The notes under the pieces were generated by a model. That model saw nothing but the letters and a program-made list of their open reading frames with translations. It did not search any database and was not told where the DNA came from. From Eremophila alpestris peregrina (Eukaryota > Chordata > Aves > Passeriformes > Alaudidae), in the NCBI GenBank assembly GCA_009792885.1, contig WMCF01000032.1:5188589-5252588 (forward strand): a stretch of 64,000 nt of DNA, given 5' to 3'. This document shows, piece by piece, positions 49,501-61,847 of the stretch. The translations under genes and the position numbers were made by a program. The first letter of the stretch is position 1. Every line of letters begins with the position of its first letter.

Positions 49501-51167
49501 GCCTCTCGCTGAACACTCACTGCCTCCCCAATCAAAGCCAGCATTCCCTGACAGCTGAACTGTTAAATGAATTAACAAGGCAAAAAGGGGGCTTGCCAGC
49601 GGGGCTGCGACTCCCTTCCTAATTTCTGCAAGTGGTGGCTTTCAATTTTTCTGTCATTTGTCAGGAGATGCACATGGTTCTCTAATGAGCAGGGCAGAGC
49701 TGCAGCCAGCTCTGAAAAGGCAGTGTTAGAGGATCTTCTGGGCCTTGGAGGAGGGGATGCAGATGCTTGAGGCAGGTGGGGGAAGGACACGGGCTCTGCT
49801 CAGACTGAACAGGCAGCACATCCTTCCCAGCTGTGCTGAGCTCAAGGACTCCCAGCCCACTCTCCCATCTTGGGGAAGAACTGCTCTCCACACCAGTGAG
49901 TTTTGCCAATATCCAGGCAGAACTCAGAATGAAGCCTTTGATCTTACGGGCTACTAAAAAAATGAAAAGCATTTCTTTCACCTGCAGCATAAAGTAAAAA
50001 ACCCACCACCAAAAAACCCCAAAAGATCCAAACCACTGGCATCCAGCTTTCCTATTCACTTGGCAAGGTGGGCTTTTACTCATGTCTGGCCCATTGTTCT
50101 CACCCAGAATTTCCACCTGCCCATCAGTGAGAGGCAGGGAAGTCCTGCTGAGGCTGCCCAAGGGGGCAGTTGGCTGGAGCACAGCTCAAGAGCATTCCTG
50201 GGCTGGAGAGAAACTCCCCATTTGGGTATATTTTGCTCATTTAATTGGCAAAACCTGAAGAAGGTTGGTTTTAGTGACTTTTTCCCCCCAAAACTTTTCA
50301 GCTGGTTCCATTACTTACTGGAACTTTCACTGTAAAAATCCAAGTTTTCTAATCTAACAGGGGAGAGCACAAGAGGGAAGGAAGGAATCACAGATCTCCT
50401 CCTTCTGCACCACTCTCTAGAAGCTGAACAGCACAACCATCAGCAGCACGAACACCCAACAGAAATGGGTATTTGGACTGAGCTGGCCTAAGCCCAGCAC
50501 ATTTTCCCAAAGGCACAAAGGCTGTATATCCCTTTTTATGAGCCAGAGAGGAATGTTCTTCCCTCTCCCAGAATTACTGCAATGCTTAGGGCAGAACGAG
50601 GTCCCATTTAACAGCAGAGACAAGAGCTACCTGAGAGCTTCAGCCCAGGGACTGGCCACCTTCACTCACTTTGTGCCCAGTGCTGTGCCTGTGTCAGCAC
50701 TTGTTTATTGGGAAGCTTTTCTCTGTTTTTAACCTGGCTGCCCCACTGCTGGAGCTGAGCAGATCCATTTTTTTTCCACCTTGCTGCTTAACTGCCTTTA
50801 CCGTGGGTAAGAACATTGAGCAAACAATAACAGCAAAAAACCCTGTATTTCCACAGCACGCTTTAACTCAAAGGTGTCACAAATCAATTTAAAACTTAAA
50901 TTGCAATACCATCTCCAATCACTTTACTCACAGTATAAATCACAGCCAGTTCTGGAGGTGGAAGAGGCAGTTATATAACAAAGTGTAATAACTTCACACA
51001 ACAAGAGTGAAAATCGGCAGGAAGATCCTACATTCATCATCTCTGCTGTATGAGCTTGGATGGTCCCTCTTTCCAGAGGTAAATCCAGGAACTCTAAAAC
51101 AACAGCCAAGTCACACACTACAATTTCAGACACACCAGTTCTGACTGGGAAAGGAGGTCTCCTGGAT

Positions 51168-51235
51168 ATCATGGAATCATGGAATGGTTTGAGTTGGAAG
51201 GGATCTTAAAGCTCTTCCAATTCCAGCCCCCCCTT
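51168..51235 (-). mobile_element. CR1 LINE 3' tip
   Basis: ATCATGGAATCATGGAATGG, TTTGAGTTGGAAGGGATCTT, AAAGCTCTTCCAATTCCAGC; it includes the terminal CR1 octamer repeat (two copies of ATCATGGA). Confidence 0.92.
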
Positions 51236-52746
51236 CCTTCAGGTGCTCAGGGGTCCTGTAATTATCTCAGTGTCCTCTCAAGTCTGTCTCCTCCCATTTC
51301 ACTGTTCCCTGAGTTATGATAGGAAGATCTGGACAGGATTAAAAGACACAATATAGCAGCAACAGAAATAAATATATTTCCTTGTTTTCCCCAGCTGATT
51401 TCCCATGCTGTGTACATGTGTCTAAGTGCTTGTGCTGGCTCCATTTGCAGCAGGGAGATACTCAGCTCTGGAACAAAAATGTGTTTTGAAGCCAGATACA
51501 GTTTGCTCCACCTGGGACTTTCTTTGCTGCAGTTGCAGAAGTAAGTTGGGAGCAGCAGCAAACTAGAAAAAAAATGTAAATATTGCCAGCTGTCTCTCCA
51601 GGACGACACTGCTCTGATTAATTTATGATGTTTTCAAAGAAAGATGGTGAATGTTGCACCATATTTGAAATGAAAAGGTTAAGCGCAGTTAAAAAAAAAA
51701 AGCTCAGTAAAGTTCTTTAAAAAAATATATATGCTTTGCTTGGTTTTGAGCAACAGAATGTTTAGTGATTAATAATGAAATGAATTTCATGCTGGCTTTG
51801 ATAGCTCCTCCATCCCACAGCCCCGAGACAGAGGAACAGAGTGCAATCAGCTGCGTTGCTGGGCCAGGCAATGGGAGGGTTGAGCTGCCTCCCCTTGTTC
51901 TGAGCTTCAAACGCTGCTGCTGCAGAAACTGAGACCATCACTAACGAGGATTTGAGCCTCTCTCCAGCTGGGATCCCCATCAGCACAGCCCCGCTGGCAG
52001 GGCTGCAGGAGGGCAGCAGCGATTCCAGCCCTGCCCTTCCCAGCTGGAGCTTCTGAGGGGACAGACGGGCTGGGGGCTGCTGGGCTCTGACAAACCACCC
52101 GTTCCTCATTCACAGAAACAGCTCTTCTGTCCTGATTCCCACCTCCAGCCTGCCAGTGGGGGGATTTTAAAATGAGCAAAAAGGACTCAGGCACCAGATC
52201 CAGAGTAGGCAAAGGCTTGAACAGAGCCACAGACCGGGGCTGGATGCAATGACAATTCCTGGGAGCTCCCAGCCCCTGCCTCCAAAACCAGCATTAAACC
52301 ACATGTGGTGTTTCCTTGCTTTGAGAGCACAAAAATACAGCCAGGTGTGGTGCCAGGCAATGTCTCTACACAGAGAGTTATAAAATGAAAGAACCAGCTT
52401 TCTGAGTCTCCCTTGTTTTGTAGTTTTGTTTCTTTTCCCCTTGTGGCTCTCCTGTGCTCCACTTTTCACTTCTTTAACTCGAGTCAATTTTTCCCTCAAG
52501 CTAATTTGGTATGAACAGTCATCCTCCTGTAACTCCAAAAACATTTTCTCTTCCTTCTTTCAAATGTCTTTCTTCCCTCCTTCCTGCAGACCACCTGGTT
52601 TTCCAATGGCAGGAAACTGCCAGGGCCTATTCCAGGAGAGTGGGCAACAAAAAACCGTCAGCAATAACAACTGGGGAATTTTTCAAATAATCCCTTTCCT
52701 GGACAATTACTGAACATTATCTGGAGAATACTACAACATGCTGGTA

Positions 52747-52749
<3 letters not shown>

Positions 52750-52830
<81 letters not shown>
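52750..52830. repeat. A81 homopolymer next to a splice donor
   Basis: Eighty-one consecutive A on the plus strand. In the SDK2 transcript it is a T81 run beginning 28 bases after the exon at 52859-52960. Confidence 0.9.
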
Positions 52831-52832
<2 letters not shown>

Positions 52833-52858
52833 AATAAAATAATTTTCTTTTCACCTAC

Positions 52859-52960
52859 CTGCTTCACCCACAAACACTTCCACTGGTGTGCTGGTAGGGC
52901 TCTCACCAATGACATTATATGCTGTCATCAGTACTTCATATCTCTTGTATTTCTTCAGTT
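52859..52960 (-). CDS. SDK2: SDK2 exon: end of FnIII domain 10
   Basis: Residues 123-156. QLKKYKRYEVLMTAYNVIGE gives the E-F loop and F strand (Tyr-x-Val-x-Met-x-Ala-Tyr-Asn), and TSTPVEVFVGEA is the G strand and linker into domain 11. The acceptor is TTTTTCAG|AACTG. The donor is GCAG|GTAGGTG; as in the exon at 61783, a second GT lies four bases downstream and would break frame. In the transcript an 81-base T run begins 28 bases after the donor. One base is carried forward and makes Ala. Confidence 0.94.
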
Positions 52961-54922
52961 CTGAAAAAGTAAAATATTACATATTAATATTATATATTAT
53001 GATTTATACTGTATTACAGCTATCTTTTAGACTGCAACACCTCTTTATCTCCAGACTTGTCTCTCAGAAAATAGTGCCATGTCTACTTCAATCCTTCCTG
53101 AACTCACACATCACGGCAGTATTTGCATCATTCTGAAAGATATTCGTGATGAAATGGCAGGATTTTCCAGTGTTTCTTCACTCCAGTAAGAAGAATAATG
53201 ATTTCTCTTGGAATACACTCATTGCTTATGGATAACTAACTAGAGGAACATCTCTAGGTCATTCTGAAGTACAGAAAATGGCAGGATTTGGCTCTGAATG
53301 TCCCCGTCAGGTCTCATTTGGATCTGCACTGGTAGGAAAGAGCCTGCCTAGCCTTTGCCTAATGCCTGGAATGCTCATTTAGGGGGGGCATTTGGCAACT
53401 GCCCTGCTCTAGAAGAGCTGAAGCAGAGGGGAATCTGGAGTCCCATTCCAGGTACTCCACAGGGATCCTCTCCCCCAATGTGACCACAGCCCGAGCATCG
53501 ATCACAATGAGAAAGGAGAATTTGAGGGCTGGACTCCATTTGGCCACCAGGCAACAAATTTCATTGCTGACACAGAGAAACTACTCTGACAGATGAGAAG
53601 CATGAAAAAAAAAATATAAAAAACCCAATTGTTTGTGGGTAATTAACAGATGCAGCGAGGGTGGAGCAGAATCACATCAACGTCATTAGGGGAGGCAGCG
53701 CCTGAGCAGTTTCAGATTTTGCATTTTCAGGATGGAAGAATCAATCCCAACAGATATATTTATCATCTTACAATTCTTAACAGGGAAATTAGAGTAAGAG
53801 AGCAATCAATAATATAAATTGCCCTATTTAAATGAGCATTGAATTAAGACACGCATGGCCAGAGGTCCAAATTTCTCCCTTTGCCAATAATTTTCCTTGC
53901 TATCTATGAATCAGAGTTCCCTTAAACTTGGGGGCTGACAGTATGCCATTGGTTTGGTATGGTTCAAAAAGCCTAATTAGGCAAGTTTGTCTAATTTCAG
54001 TGTCACAGAACTCTTTATAAGTGTTGTGCTCCAATATCTGACTGCGAGTTCAGCATCATTCCCCAGTCTCAGGCATATTGTAAATGATATTTAATATACC
54101 CCCAATTTTTTTAATGTGGTATCACTAAATGTGGATGGAGTGCAAAAGATGGAGCAAACAAATCAGAAATAACAGTGCTGAGTTCACAAACAATCAATAG
54201 TAATACACACATATATAGCACTGGGCAGCTTGCACAGGGAAACTTTATTTTCTGCCATGAGAAGTCACAAGGGAGATTTTAATGTTAACTGGATGTGGAA
54301 GAAAATGGAACACAAGAGTTCATGCATGCAACTTTTCAGTGGGGATCGGGCTTCATTTTTTCTTTTTCTGTTTTTCAGCCCATCACAATCTGTGACTCAA
54401 AAGCCTTGGGCAAAACCTATCTAGTGAACCATCAGCACCACAAAGCAACTTGCCTTTTAACTCTGTCGAATGTTATTTTATTCATTTCCAATTGAAAACA
54501 CCTCTGGAGATGCACATAAATTCATTGGGCCCTTTCTAAATTGGCCTTGTACCCCATGGAATGCCCGAGCATCGCAATGCTTGAATCATAGGACTAATGA
54601 TGTGATACAGCTAAAGTCAGATGGACTGCAAAATATGTAGCAACTGAATCAAAATTCATTTAGCATCAGGAATACTGAGTTGTTACAGACAAAAATGTTT
54701 TACCTTCCCAGCAACCCCATTTGTACAGCAGCTACCTACTTGCATCATCGATGTCTTTGGGTGTAGGGGAAGCAAAGGCTTAAAAAAACGAAACTGGAGA
54801 AAGCCAGAGTCATTAATCTGTGTTGATTTCTGCTGGATCCATGGAGGAGAGCCACAGGAGGTTGCCCATGGTATATTTTGAGCCATTACAAAGAGTCTCA
54901 AGTGAAGGCAATGTGCACTTAC
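52961..54922 (-). other. SDK2: SDK2 intron within FnIII 10 (c)
   Basis: 1,962 bases. No mobile element recognised. The stretch about 53640-53900 is AT-rich with TAATTA and TTTATC cores and could be regulatory, but the signal is weak. Confidence 0.86.
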
Positions 54923-54982
54923 GTGTTAATTCATACGTCGTTAATGCAGAGCTGCTGTTCACTGTCTTGAAGCTGCTTTGGG
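54923..54982 (-). CDS. SDK2: SDK2 exon: 60-nt exon in FnIII domain 10
   Basis: A 60-nt exon, residues 103-122 (Pro-Gln then SSFKTVNSSSALTTYELT). It is too short to show as a long open frame and was found by looking for the piece missing between its neighbours: acceptor GAATAG|CCCAAA, donor ACAC|GTAAGT. It opens with two bases completing the split codon and leaves one base, so skipping it would remove exactly 20 residues without a frameshift. It encodes a Ser/Thr-rich insertion before the E strand, with a possible N-glycosylation sequon Asn-Ser-Ser at 111-113. Confidence 0.9.
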
Positions 54983-56850
54983 CTATTCAGGGTAAGCAAA
55001 GCAGAAAGCTTGTTAGAGTGCAAGGAAATAGTTATTGCAAATGATGTACAGCAGAGGCAGAGGCAAATGAGGCAGCACACCCATACACAGTTGAAGCTTT
55101 AGGAATATACCTTGAAGGGCAATAAAATCACATCACTCTCTCGTAACACATCGAGAGCATCTCGCCCACATGGGGCTGTTTCATTTCCTCCTCAAACAGA
55201 GGAATTCACAAATACACAACACAAAGATGTTCTGGCTTTTAGATTAAACAGAACAAATGAGTAAAAATGAAATGATTTCTAGGGGCGAAAGTGCTCAGTG
55301 GTGCATTACATCCTGATTTCTTGAGATGCAAAATTCAAAACCTGAAGAGCTGCTGAGTACTGAGCTGGAACGTGGACCACAAAGTGAACACTTACATCAG
55401 GGCAGGACCCATTTCTTTAAGCATGAGTTTGATTTCCCATAGTTTCACTTAAAGAACTCAATATCCTTGCTGTGAGTGAATTGTAATAATATGCTAAGCT
55501 GTGCAAAACTGTGGGTCAGTGAGGAACAGAGGTGTTCTAAGGTGAGAATTAAGAGGAGAAAGAGGGAAATTTATCTTCAAATACATTTGTCTCCACCCCT
55601 TGCTCTCTCTGTCTCTTGACTCCCTGGAGAGGTACAGCTCATTTTTTCTCCTCTACAGTGATTAGGAACATTGCTGCAGGGCCAGACAAGGAGAGGGGAA
55701 AGAGAAAACTGGTTGGTTTCACAGGCTCCCCGTCTTGTAAGAGCATCCAAATTCATTATTTCATAATGTACACTGTCAGTCATTCAGCTTTTGTCTGAGA
55801 AAAACTCTTCTGCATTCCTACACCTACGAGAGCTTTGCATCTCTGTCCTGCTTCAAGCTGCTCAGTCTGAGAAGTCTCATTAGCTCTGACCACATAAGTG
55901 AGGTCAGAGTTAGGTGCTTACTTTATATTTAAAGCACCCACTTATCCACACCCTCATTAAAATTCACTCTTGCTTTTGTAGAAATCACTTCTGTGGGTTC
56001 AGGAAAGCATGGCAGATGATGTAAGATGTTAAAATAGTCTCACTGAACCCTATTCTGCTGCTCTTGGAGTATTATCTTATTCTGAATATTCCAGTGACAT
56101 CAAAGAGGACAAAAGCTGGTCCCTCCATGAGCACATCTCATTGCTGGACCTTATTTCTCAAGCTACTGAGTGTTCACATGTCGGCCTCACATCATCTTAT
56201 TCTGCCTATTCTTCCCTCTGATTCCCTTTCTAGCCTTTATCTAAAAAAACCTTTTCATTTTTTTTCTATTATTCCTCTCCCTCTCCACCTTCTTTCCATG
56301 TGAGCCTAACATGGAAAGCAGGCACCTAAAAATTCTTGCTCATCTTTGCTATTTTCCTCTAAAATATGGACAAGCACTTTGAAATTATAAAAATTCTATT
56401 TTAAAATTCTCCTCAGCTGTTTTCCTCATACTGTAAAAAGAAAAACAAAATGTCAATTATAAAAGCCATTGAAAAACACAGCAAGAAAGGAAAAAAGTTG
56501 CTAGCTGAGGAAAATGAAGTGTCTCTCATTGGAAGGCAGAACAAAAAGTGTACCAGGGTAATTATGAAGTGGAGGTAGTGGGAAGCAGGAAATCAGAGGG
56601 TACGTGGGGGACAGAGCATCAGTTCCAGCAGGCTGGCAGAGATCAGCACAGACCATTACCACGCTGATCATACCCAAGTCATTGCATTTTCCAGCATCTT
56701 CAGGCTGATTGTGCAAAACCTGAATAATTCTCAGCGCTCTCAGACTTACATTTTATTTCCACGGGGGCAAGAGGGGATGGTGCAGCACCTGGTGTAATGA
56801 CAGATTACCACTGTGGGATATTGTAAGGTCCAGAGCACAGGGTTACTCAC
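54983..56850 (-). other. SDK2: SDK2 intron within FnIII 10 (b)
   Basis: 1,868 bases; nothing recognised. Confidence 0.86.
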
Positions 56851-56986
56851 GTGTGAGCTCTGCTCTCAGGGCTGAGGGGTTCTGGATGTTTTTGGACTCT
56901 GTCCCAGGCCCGGTGTCATAGTCCAGCTCGCGGTAGTAGATGCGGTATCCCAACAGGAGCCCGTTCAGACTCTCCACCTTGGGGGG
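56851..56986 (-). CDS. SDK2: SDK2 exon: FnIII domain 10, C and C' strands
   Basis: Residues 58-102. It starts PPKVESLNGLLLGYRIYYRE, the proline loop and C strand of an FnIII domain (GY-x-I/V-x-Y motif), then an acidic, low-complexity loop DYDTGPGTE and the segment ending AELT. The acceptor is TTTTGCAG|CCCCCC and the donor ACAC|GTGAGT. One base is carried to the next exon, making a Pro codon. Phase and content agree on both sides, so both ends are considered exact. Confidence 0.93.
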
Positions 56987-59019
56987 CTGCAAAACATCCA
57001 CGTGAGGAACAGGATTGTTAGGATATTGTCATGGGTTAACACAGCTTGGTTTTTAGTTAAACAGGAAACTGATTCAAAAGAGAAAAAGGAAAGAAGAGGC
57101 TGAAAAGCTGCATCCCCTACTCCTCCTCTAACAACTGGGTGCAATTAATAATAAATCCCCAAAACATGCTGCTGGAACTGGGACTCAGGGTAGGATGAAG
57201 AAACCACAAACCAAACATACCTAGCACAAACTCCAGTACATTTATCTCTAGGAGACACACCACTACACTAATTTTGGCAAACAGAAACAGGTGAATGTGA
57301 ACCCACTACATGAAATGATGTTCCTGCTCAGTTTGGATGTGCATGGCAACAGACATCCATCACCAGGGGCAGTGGCTCTGTGCTCTGGTGAAAACTGACA
57401 TTAATAATGCACAGGGTTGAAGGTGATGTGGTTTGAAAAGCACAGGTTAAAGGCAGCTTTGAGGATTTTGCTCAGCTGTGGTCATTGCAAAAGGCTCTTG
57501 ACTGAAAAATCCACACCCTGAACCAAGCTCCTTTCCCTCTTGGCCCTGGGTGTGATGGAAAGTATAAATAAGCCCAGCCTGGAAATGCAGGTTGCTTTCC
57601 ACCAACACTGGAACAGCCAGTGTTTCACTGCTTCCAAAAGGAAATAAATTCTTTTGTCACAGACAGAATTTCTTTCTTTTCCCTTGGGGATTGATCACAG
57701 CACAGGCTTCATTTGGCATTATTTTACTCAAAGACTGATGAGCAAATAAAAAGGAATAATAAAAATTGTTCTGGCTTTGATTAGGAAGACAAAACTAGGT
57801 TTCATAACAACCTCATACAAGCATTTAAAGAGAAGTTACAGTGTGATGGGCTCTGGTGTGGGCACACAGGGCTCCTCCATAACAGCTCAGAGCAGTATGG
57901 CACATACAGCCATGGGATGGCTCAAATATGAGGTTTTTTTCCTTCTGAATCATGTTGGGAGATGCTCAAAGACAAAACATTTCAGTGAGGCTTCTCCAGC
58001 AGCCCCTCACATCCTCCTTCAGCTACAGATACACAGCTGGCACTGAAAAGGAGATTTGTGTCTGGGTGACTTGCTCAAGTAGAGACAAGCAAAGGGATTT
58101 CTCATGTTTTTGAAAAAAAATCACTTTCCTGAGTCTAATGCAGGCTAAGAACTGCAGAGATGCCTTGAGCCATTTATCTTCTAAAGATTCTTTAACTGAA
58201 ATTTAAGGGGCTGAAAGTATAAATGAAAAGGATTTTAATGATGATCTTGCTTTTAATCCAGAAAGATCCCTACCAGCCTTGAGAACTTTACAAAGGAAAA
58301 GCATTGTGTAAAAATTAACTGCTGGTGAGGAACACTGCCAGAGTAGAAGGTAGTGCCCCATGTAATTTTAATGAAGAAAGTAAGGACATCTTGATAGAAA
58401 GGAGGAAGATTTTTGGTAATAACCTGGCATTCTGCTTCAGGAAATGACATGAATTTTCCATTACTCCATTACAATAGCGAGAGGAGGGAGAGGACTGTCC
58501 TCTCTCAGTGCCACAGACCTTGCTTTTGGGTGAGGGCTGAAGGAATTGAGTAGAAAGACTGCAGTTTATGGAAACCAAAAAAGACAGTTAAGTGAACCAG
58601 AGTATAAGGAAACTACACAGCCACCAGGAAAAGGAGCAGAACCTGCTCCAGCAAGAATCTTCCTTTGCAGCTGTCCTGCACAGAGCCTGCTGAAAGCAAC
58701 CCAAAGCCTCTCAAGATTTCACTTGCTCTGCCTGCTTGGAGATCTCTTATCCATCATTGTTTTATGCTCCATCCTCTGGCAAAGCTCTGAGCACCTTTCA
58801 CTGTTATTTGGCATCTGTGTTAGAGGATGCTGCTGTGGGTACAGGATTGTGAGGGACCTCGAGGATCATCAGGGCTGGGACCTCCCCACTGCAGCACCCC
58901 ACCTGCTGAAAGCTCCTTTCACAGACACAACAACCTCCCCCAGAAATGAGGCTGATTCTCCAGCTTCCCAGTGTTCCTGTTGGGATGCTGTTCCCAGCCT
59001 CACCACTCGGGTGGTTAGA

Positions 59020-59260
59020 AACCCTCATTTGATTTCTAATCTAAATAATTCATAGCCAGTTTCTAACCATTTGTTCCTGTGCTAACATTGCCTTTTGGGT
59101 TAAATTGTTCTTCTCCCTGTGGGGTGTTTACTCCTGTGATGTATTTTAGAAAGGGCAATCATATTCCCTCTACGACTGCATTTTACAAGGCAAATAAATC
59201 AAGCTCTTGTACAACAGCCTTTCTTAGTCTCAGGCTGAGAGCCTCTTGTCCAAGGGACTA
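59020..59260 (-). mobile_element. Ancient CR1-like fragment
   Basis: AGGGCAATCATATTCCCTCT, CATTTTACAAGGCAAATAAA, TCAAGCTCTTGTACAACAGC resemble the 'tcatatcccccctcagcctt..., aggctaaacaagcc..' stretch of CR1 read in reverse. Strongly diverged; borders uncertain. Confidence 0.45.
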
Positions 59261-59297
59261 AGAAAATTAACCAAATAAAGTGCCAGGTTTCTCCAGG

Positions 59298-59330
59298 GCT
59301 GGCCCATGATGTTACTGCTCATGGGCCAGC
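59298..59330. repeat. 12-base inverted repeat
   Basis: GCTGGCCCATGA at 59298-59309 and its exact complement TCATGGGCCAGC at 59319-59330, separated by nine bases. Could fold as a small hairpin in RNA. Confidence 0.8.
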
Positions 59331-61782
59331 TGAAACTTTCTTCCGTGCAAGAAGATGAGATGGGGTTTTAATGGAAATCACCAGCATCTCTCTTCTGATA
59401 TTTCTTTTTTATTTTCCAAACTTTTGACTTTTTTTTTCTGTATTACACTGAAGTTACTTTAGCCCTGATGGTGCCCTTGCAGAGAAGGGCTCCACAGCAC
59501 AGCAGTGTCCTTGCCTACCTATGACTTTTCCTATTTAAATTACTAATAAACTTCTTTTAAATGTAGGGGGAAAGGTGGAATATCCTGCAGAACTCTAAAA
59601 GGAAAACCCTTCTGAAGCTGAGGAGGAGACTGTGACTCCCTGTTCTGCCTAACAGATAAAGCTTAATTTCTCATTGTGGCCCAACACTGATCTCAGGAAA
59701 GCAAACACTGTTTTCTTATGCTATCATGTGATTCTCCATTTTTCCCTTCCTTGAGATTCTGGACAGGAAAACTCAGAAAATGAATAGCTTGCAAAATGTC
59801 TCTCTTTTTGCTGTGGAAATGATGATTCTTTCCTGGAAAGGGTACTCTGCTAAAAGGTCAGGTCTTCCCCTTCCTATCTGTCTTCTGTGGACAAAACTCT
59901 GCTTTTGATGTAATGGATTATTTAGGATTTAGCAGAAAGGCCTGAGGGATCTGCTAAAATAGGTAAAATGGTTATGAGTGGCAGCCCATAATGTTGTATG
60001 GAAGTAAGAGAAACTCTTTTGTGCTGTTTAAAGAGAAATAAATAAATAAAGACTGAAATGTAAGTCTGAATAATTGTTATCTCTAAGGCAGAACAGTACA
60101 TGATCCTGATGTTAAATGTAACATCCTCCTGAACATTTGAAATAACCCTGCATTATTGATACAACAGACCTCACTGGAAATTACTTATTTTCTTCCTCCT
60201 TTAAATTTAAAAATAATGGACTGATTGGACCAAGCAGCTGAAAGCCCAGATAGTGCATCCAGAGTTTGTTTTGTGAATTATTAACACAGCTCAAAGTTAA
60301 AAATTTAGCTTTGCTCGGAAATCCACTCTCCCATTTAGCTTGACTGCTGTTCTCAGTTTACACTATTTCTTAGACACTGCTGTGAAACTTCCTCTTAATT
60401 GGAGGCTATTGTGGGACTTGAAGATTTTTGTTTATTTGAAAAATATAGTACGGTTGAATTACCAGGACCTATTAATATACATGTGGTAATGACATATAAT
60501 CACCCACAACTCCCTTGAGATGGCTCTGGCACAACAACCCCATTTCACTTTCATGAAATGAAAAGCATCCAATTACCTAAACAACCACCTATTTCACATT
60601 AACTACACACCAGTAATCAGTCAGCTGGGGGAAGGTTTATTTCTGTGGTCCACTGTGCCTCACATCCTCTTTGTCCTCTCTTGCTGTTCCTTTTTTCCCC
60701 TTTGCTGGGGGCTCTTGTTGTAGGTGGGGAGGTGGATTTGCATCTCTCCATGATTCCTTTGCTCAACATGTCTCCTATTTGCTCAACATGCTGTAAGCAA
60801 TGCTGCTGCTCAGGATTATGCTGTGTGAGCTGGGGCCAGGGCACCCAGCAGCACAGCCAGGCAGATTTTAAAGTGCTGCTGCACAGCAATAAACACACCC
60901 TCATCCATAGATTTTTCTTCCAAAAAATGCAAGGAGTCCCATCTGTACTGTAAATGCACATACACATTTTTCACCATAATGCAATCTGTCCAAAGTCATC
61001 CTTATTATGTGTGGGGGACATTGTCTGGGGAGCAGGGAGGGCACAGGCTTTCCAGGATGGGTTATGGATAACGTGCAGTACCCCACTGGGATCCCTCTAT
61101 TAATGCCCACTCTGCAAAAAGAAACCTCAGGCACTGGGTCACAAAATGTTCCTGCATCTCCCAGGAGGGAGGATTGAGAGATAAAGGAAGGCAGAGGAAA
61201 TGCCAATATAAAATGCAGACTTGACACAAATTCTTCCCCATCCAACCCGGAGAGACTGTGGAGAGCTCGAACATCCTTTGTTTTCTCTGAAGAAACTCAA
61301 TGTTTCCCTCTCCAAGAGTCAAGAGGGTGTGTGGGGCTCCTCAGAGGTATGAATGGGATCTCAGGCACTGATCTCAGGCTTCTGATCATTTCAGCAGCAG
61401 GAGGAGGCTGTGCACAATGTGAGCTTTTCATTACCTGATCCTACCAACACCACGCTCCGTGGAATGTTTTCTGTGCGAAGATGCACATCCATGGATAGCA
61501 ATGAAAGGGCAGGAGAATCTGACAAGTAACAATCTTGGATATGGCTACAGACACTCCTTTACCTCCCAGTGGGGCACAAAGTAAAAACAACTGTCAGGAA
61601 TCTCCATTCATCACTAAAATTTATGCTAGATCAGGCAAATAAGGAAGTGGTTGCAGTCATTCAATGCTAGTACAATACTTCCAGCTTAAGTAAATGTCCC
61701 TGGCAATGTACCCTTAAATTCAACAAGTCAAAGCAGCCAAAAAATTGTTCACGTGAACATCAGAATTTCTCATTTTACCTAC

Positions 61783-61847
61783 CTGCCACTGCACAAGGAC
61801 AGAGGAAGTCGTGTGGGGAGTTACTAACACAGAACTGGGTGGTTCAT
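61783..61847 (-). CDS. SDK2: SDK2 exon: start of FnIII domain 10
   Basis: A small 65-nt exon, residues 36-57, starting DEPPSS and ending with the conserved FnIII B-strand tryptophan (LVQWQ, 53-57). It begins with AT, completing the split Asp codon, and ends in phase 0. The donor is CAG|GTAGGT; a second potential donor (TAG|GTAAAA) sits four bases further on and would shift frame, so I chose the first. The next exon begins exactly in phase 0 with PPKVESLNG. Domain 10 is spread over four short exons, unlike the two-exon pattern of domains 11-13. Confidence 0.92.

Larger units (their letters stand above)
37321..52858 (-). other. SDK2: SDK2 large intron between FnIII 10 and 11
   Basis: 15,538 bases, the largest intron in the window. 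It contains a candidate regulatory block (38400-38765), a T40 run (38779-38818), a weak CR1 tip (41306-41380), an LTR with an assembly gap (41857-42694), a small two-copy repeat (44543-44620), a CpG-rich patch with an adjoining candidate regulatory block (45915-46530), a CR1 tip (51168-51235) and an A81 run (52750-52830). The protein is continuous across it, so no exon is missing in the gap. The remaining stretches show nothing I can name. Confidence 0.88.
56987..61782 (-). other. SDK2: SDK2 intron within FnIII 10 (a)
   Basis: 4,796 bases. Near the acceptor, at 57027, TGTCATGGGTTAACACAGCT resembles the first bases of avian ERVL LTRs, but I could not find an end. It also holds an old CR1-like piece (59020-59260) and a 12-base hairpin (59298-59330). 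The rest is unremarkable AT-rich intron. Confidence 0.85.

Noticed and set aside
57027..57260. Full ERVL-type LTR
   Set aside because: Only about the first 20 bases resemble an LTR start; no matching end, TATA box or target duplication found.
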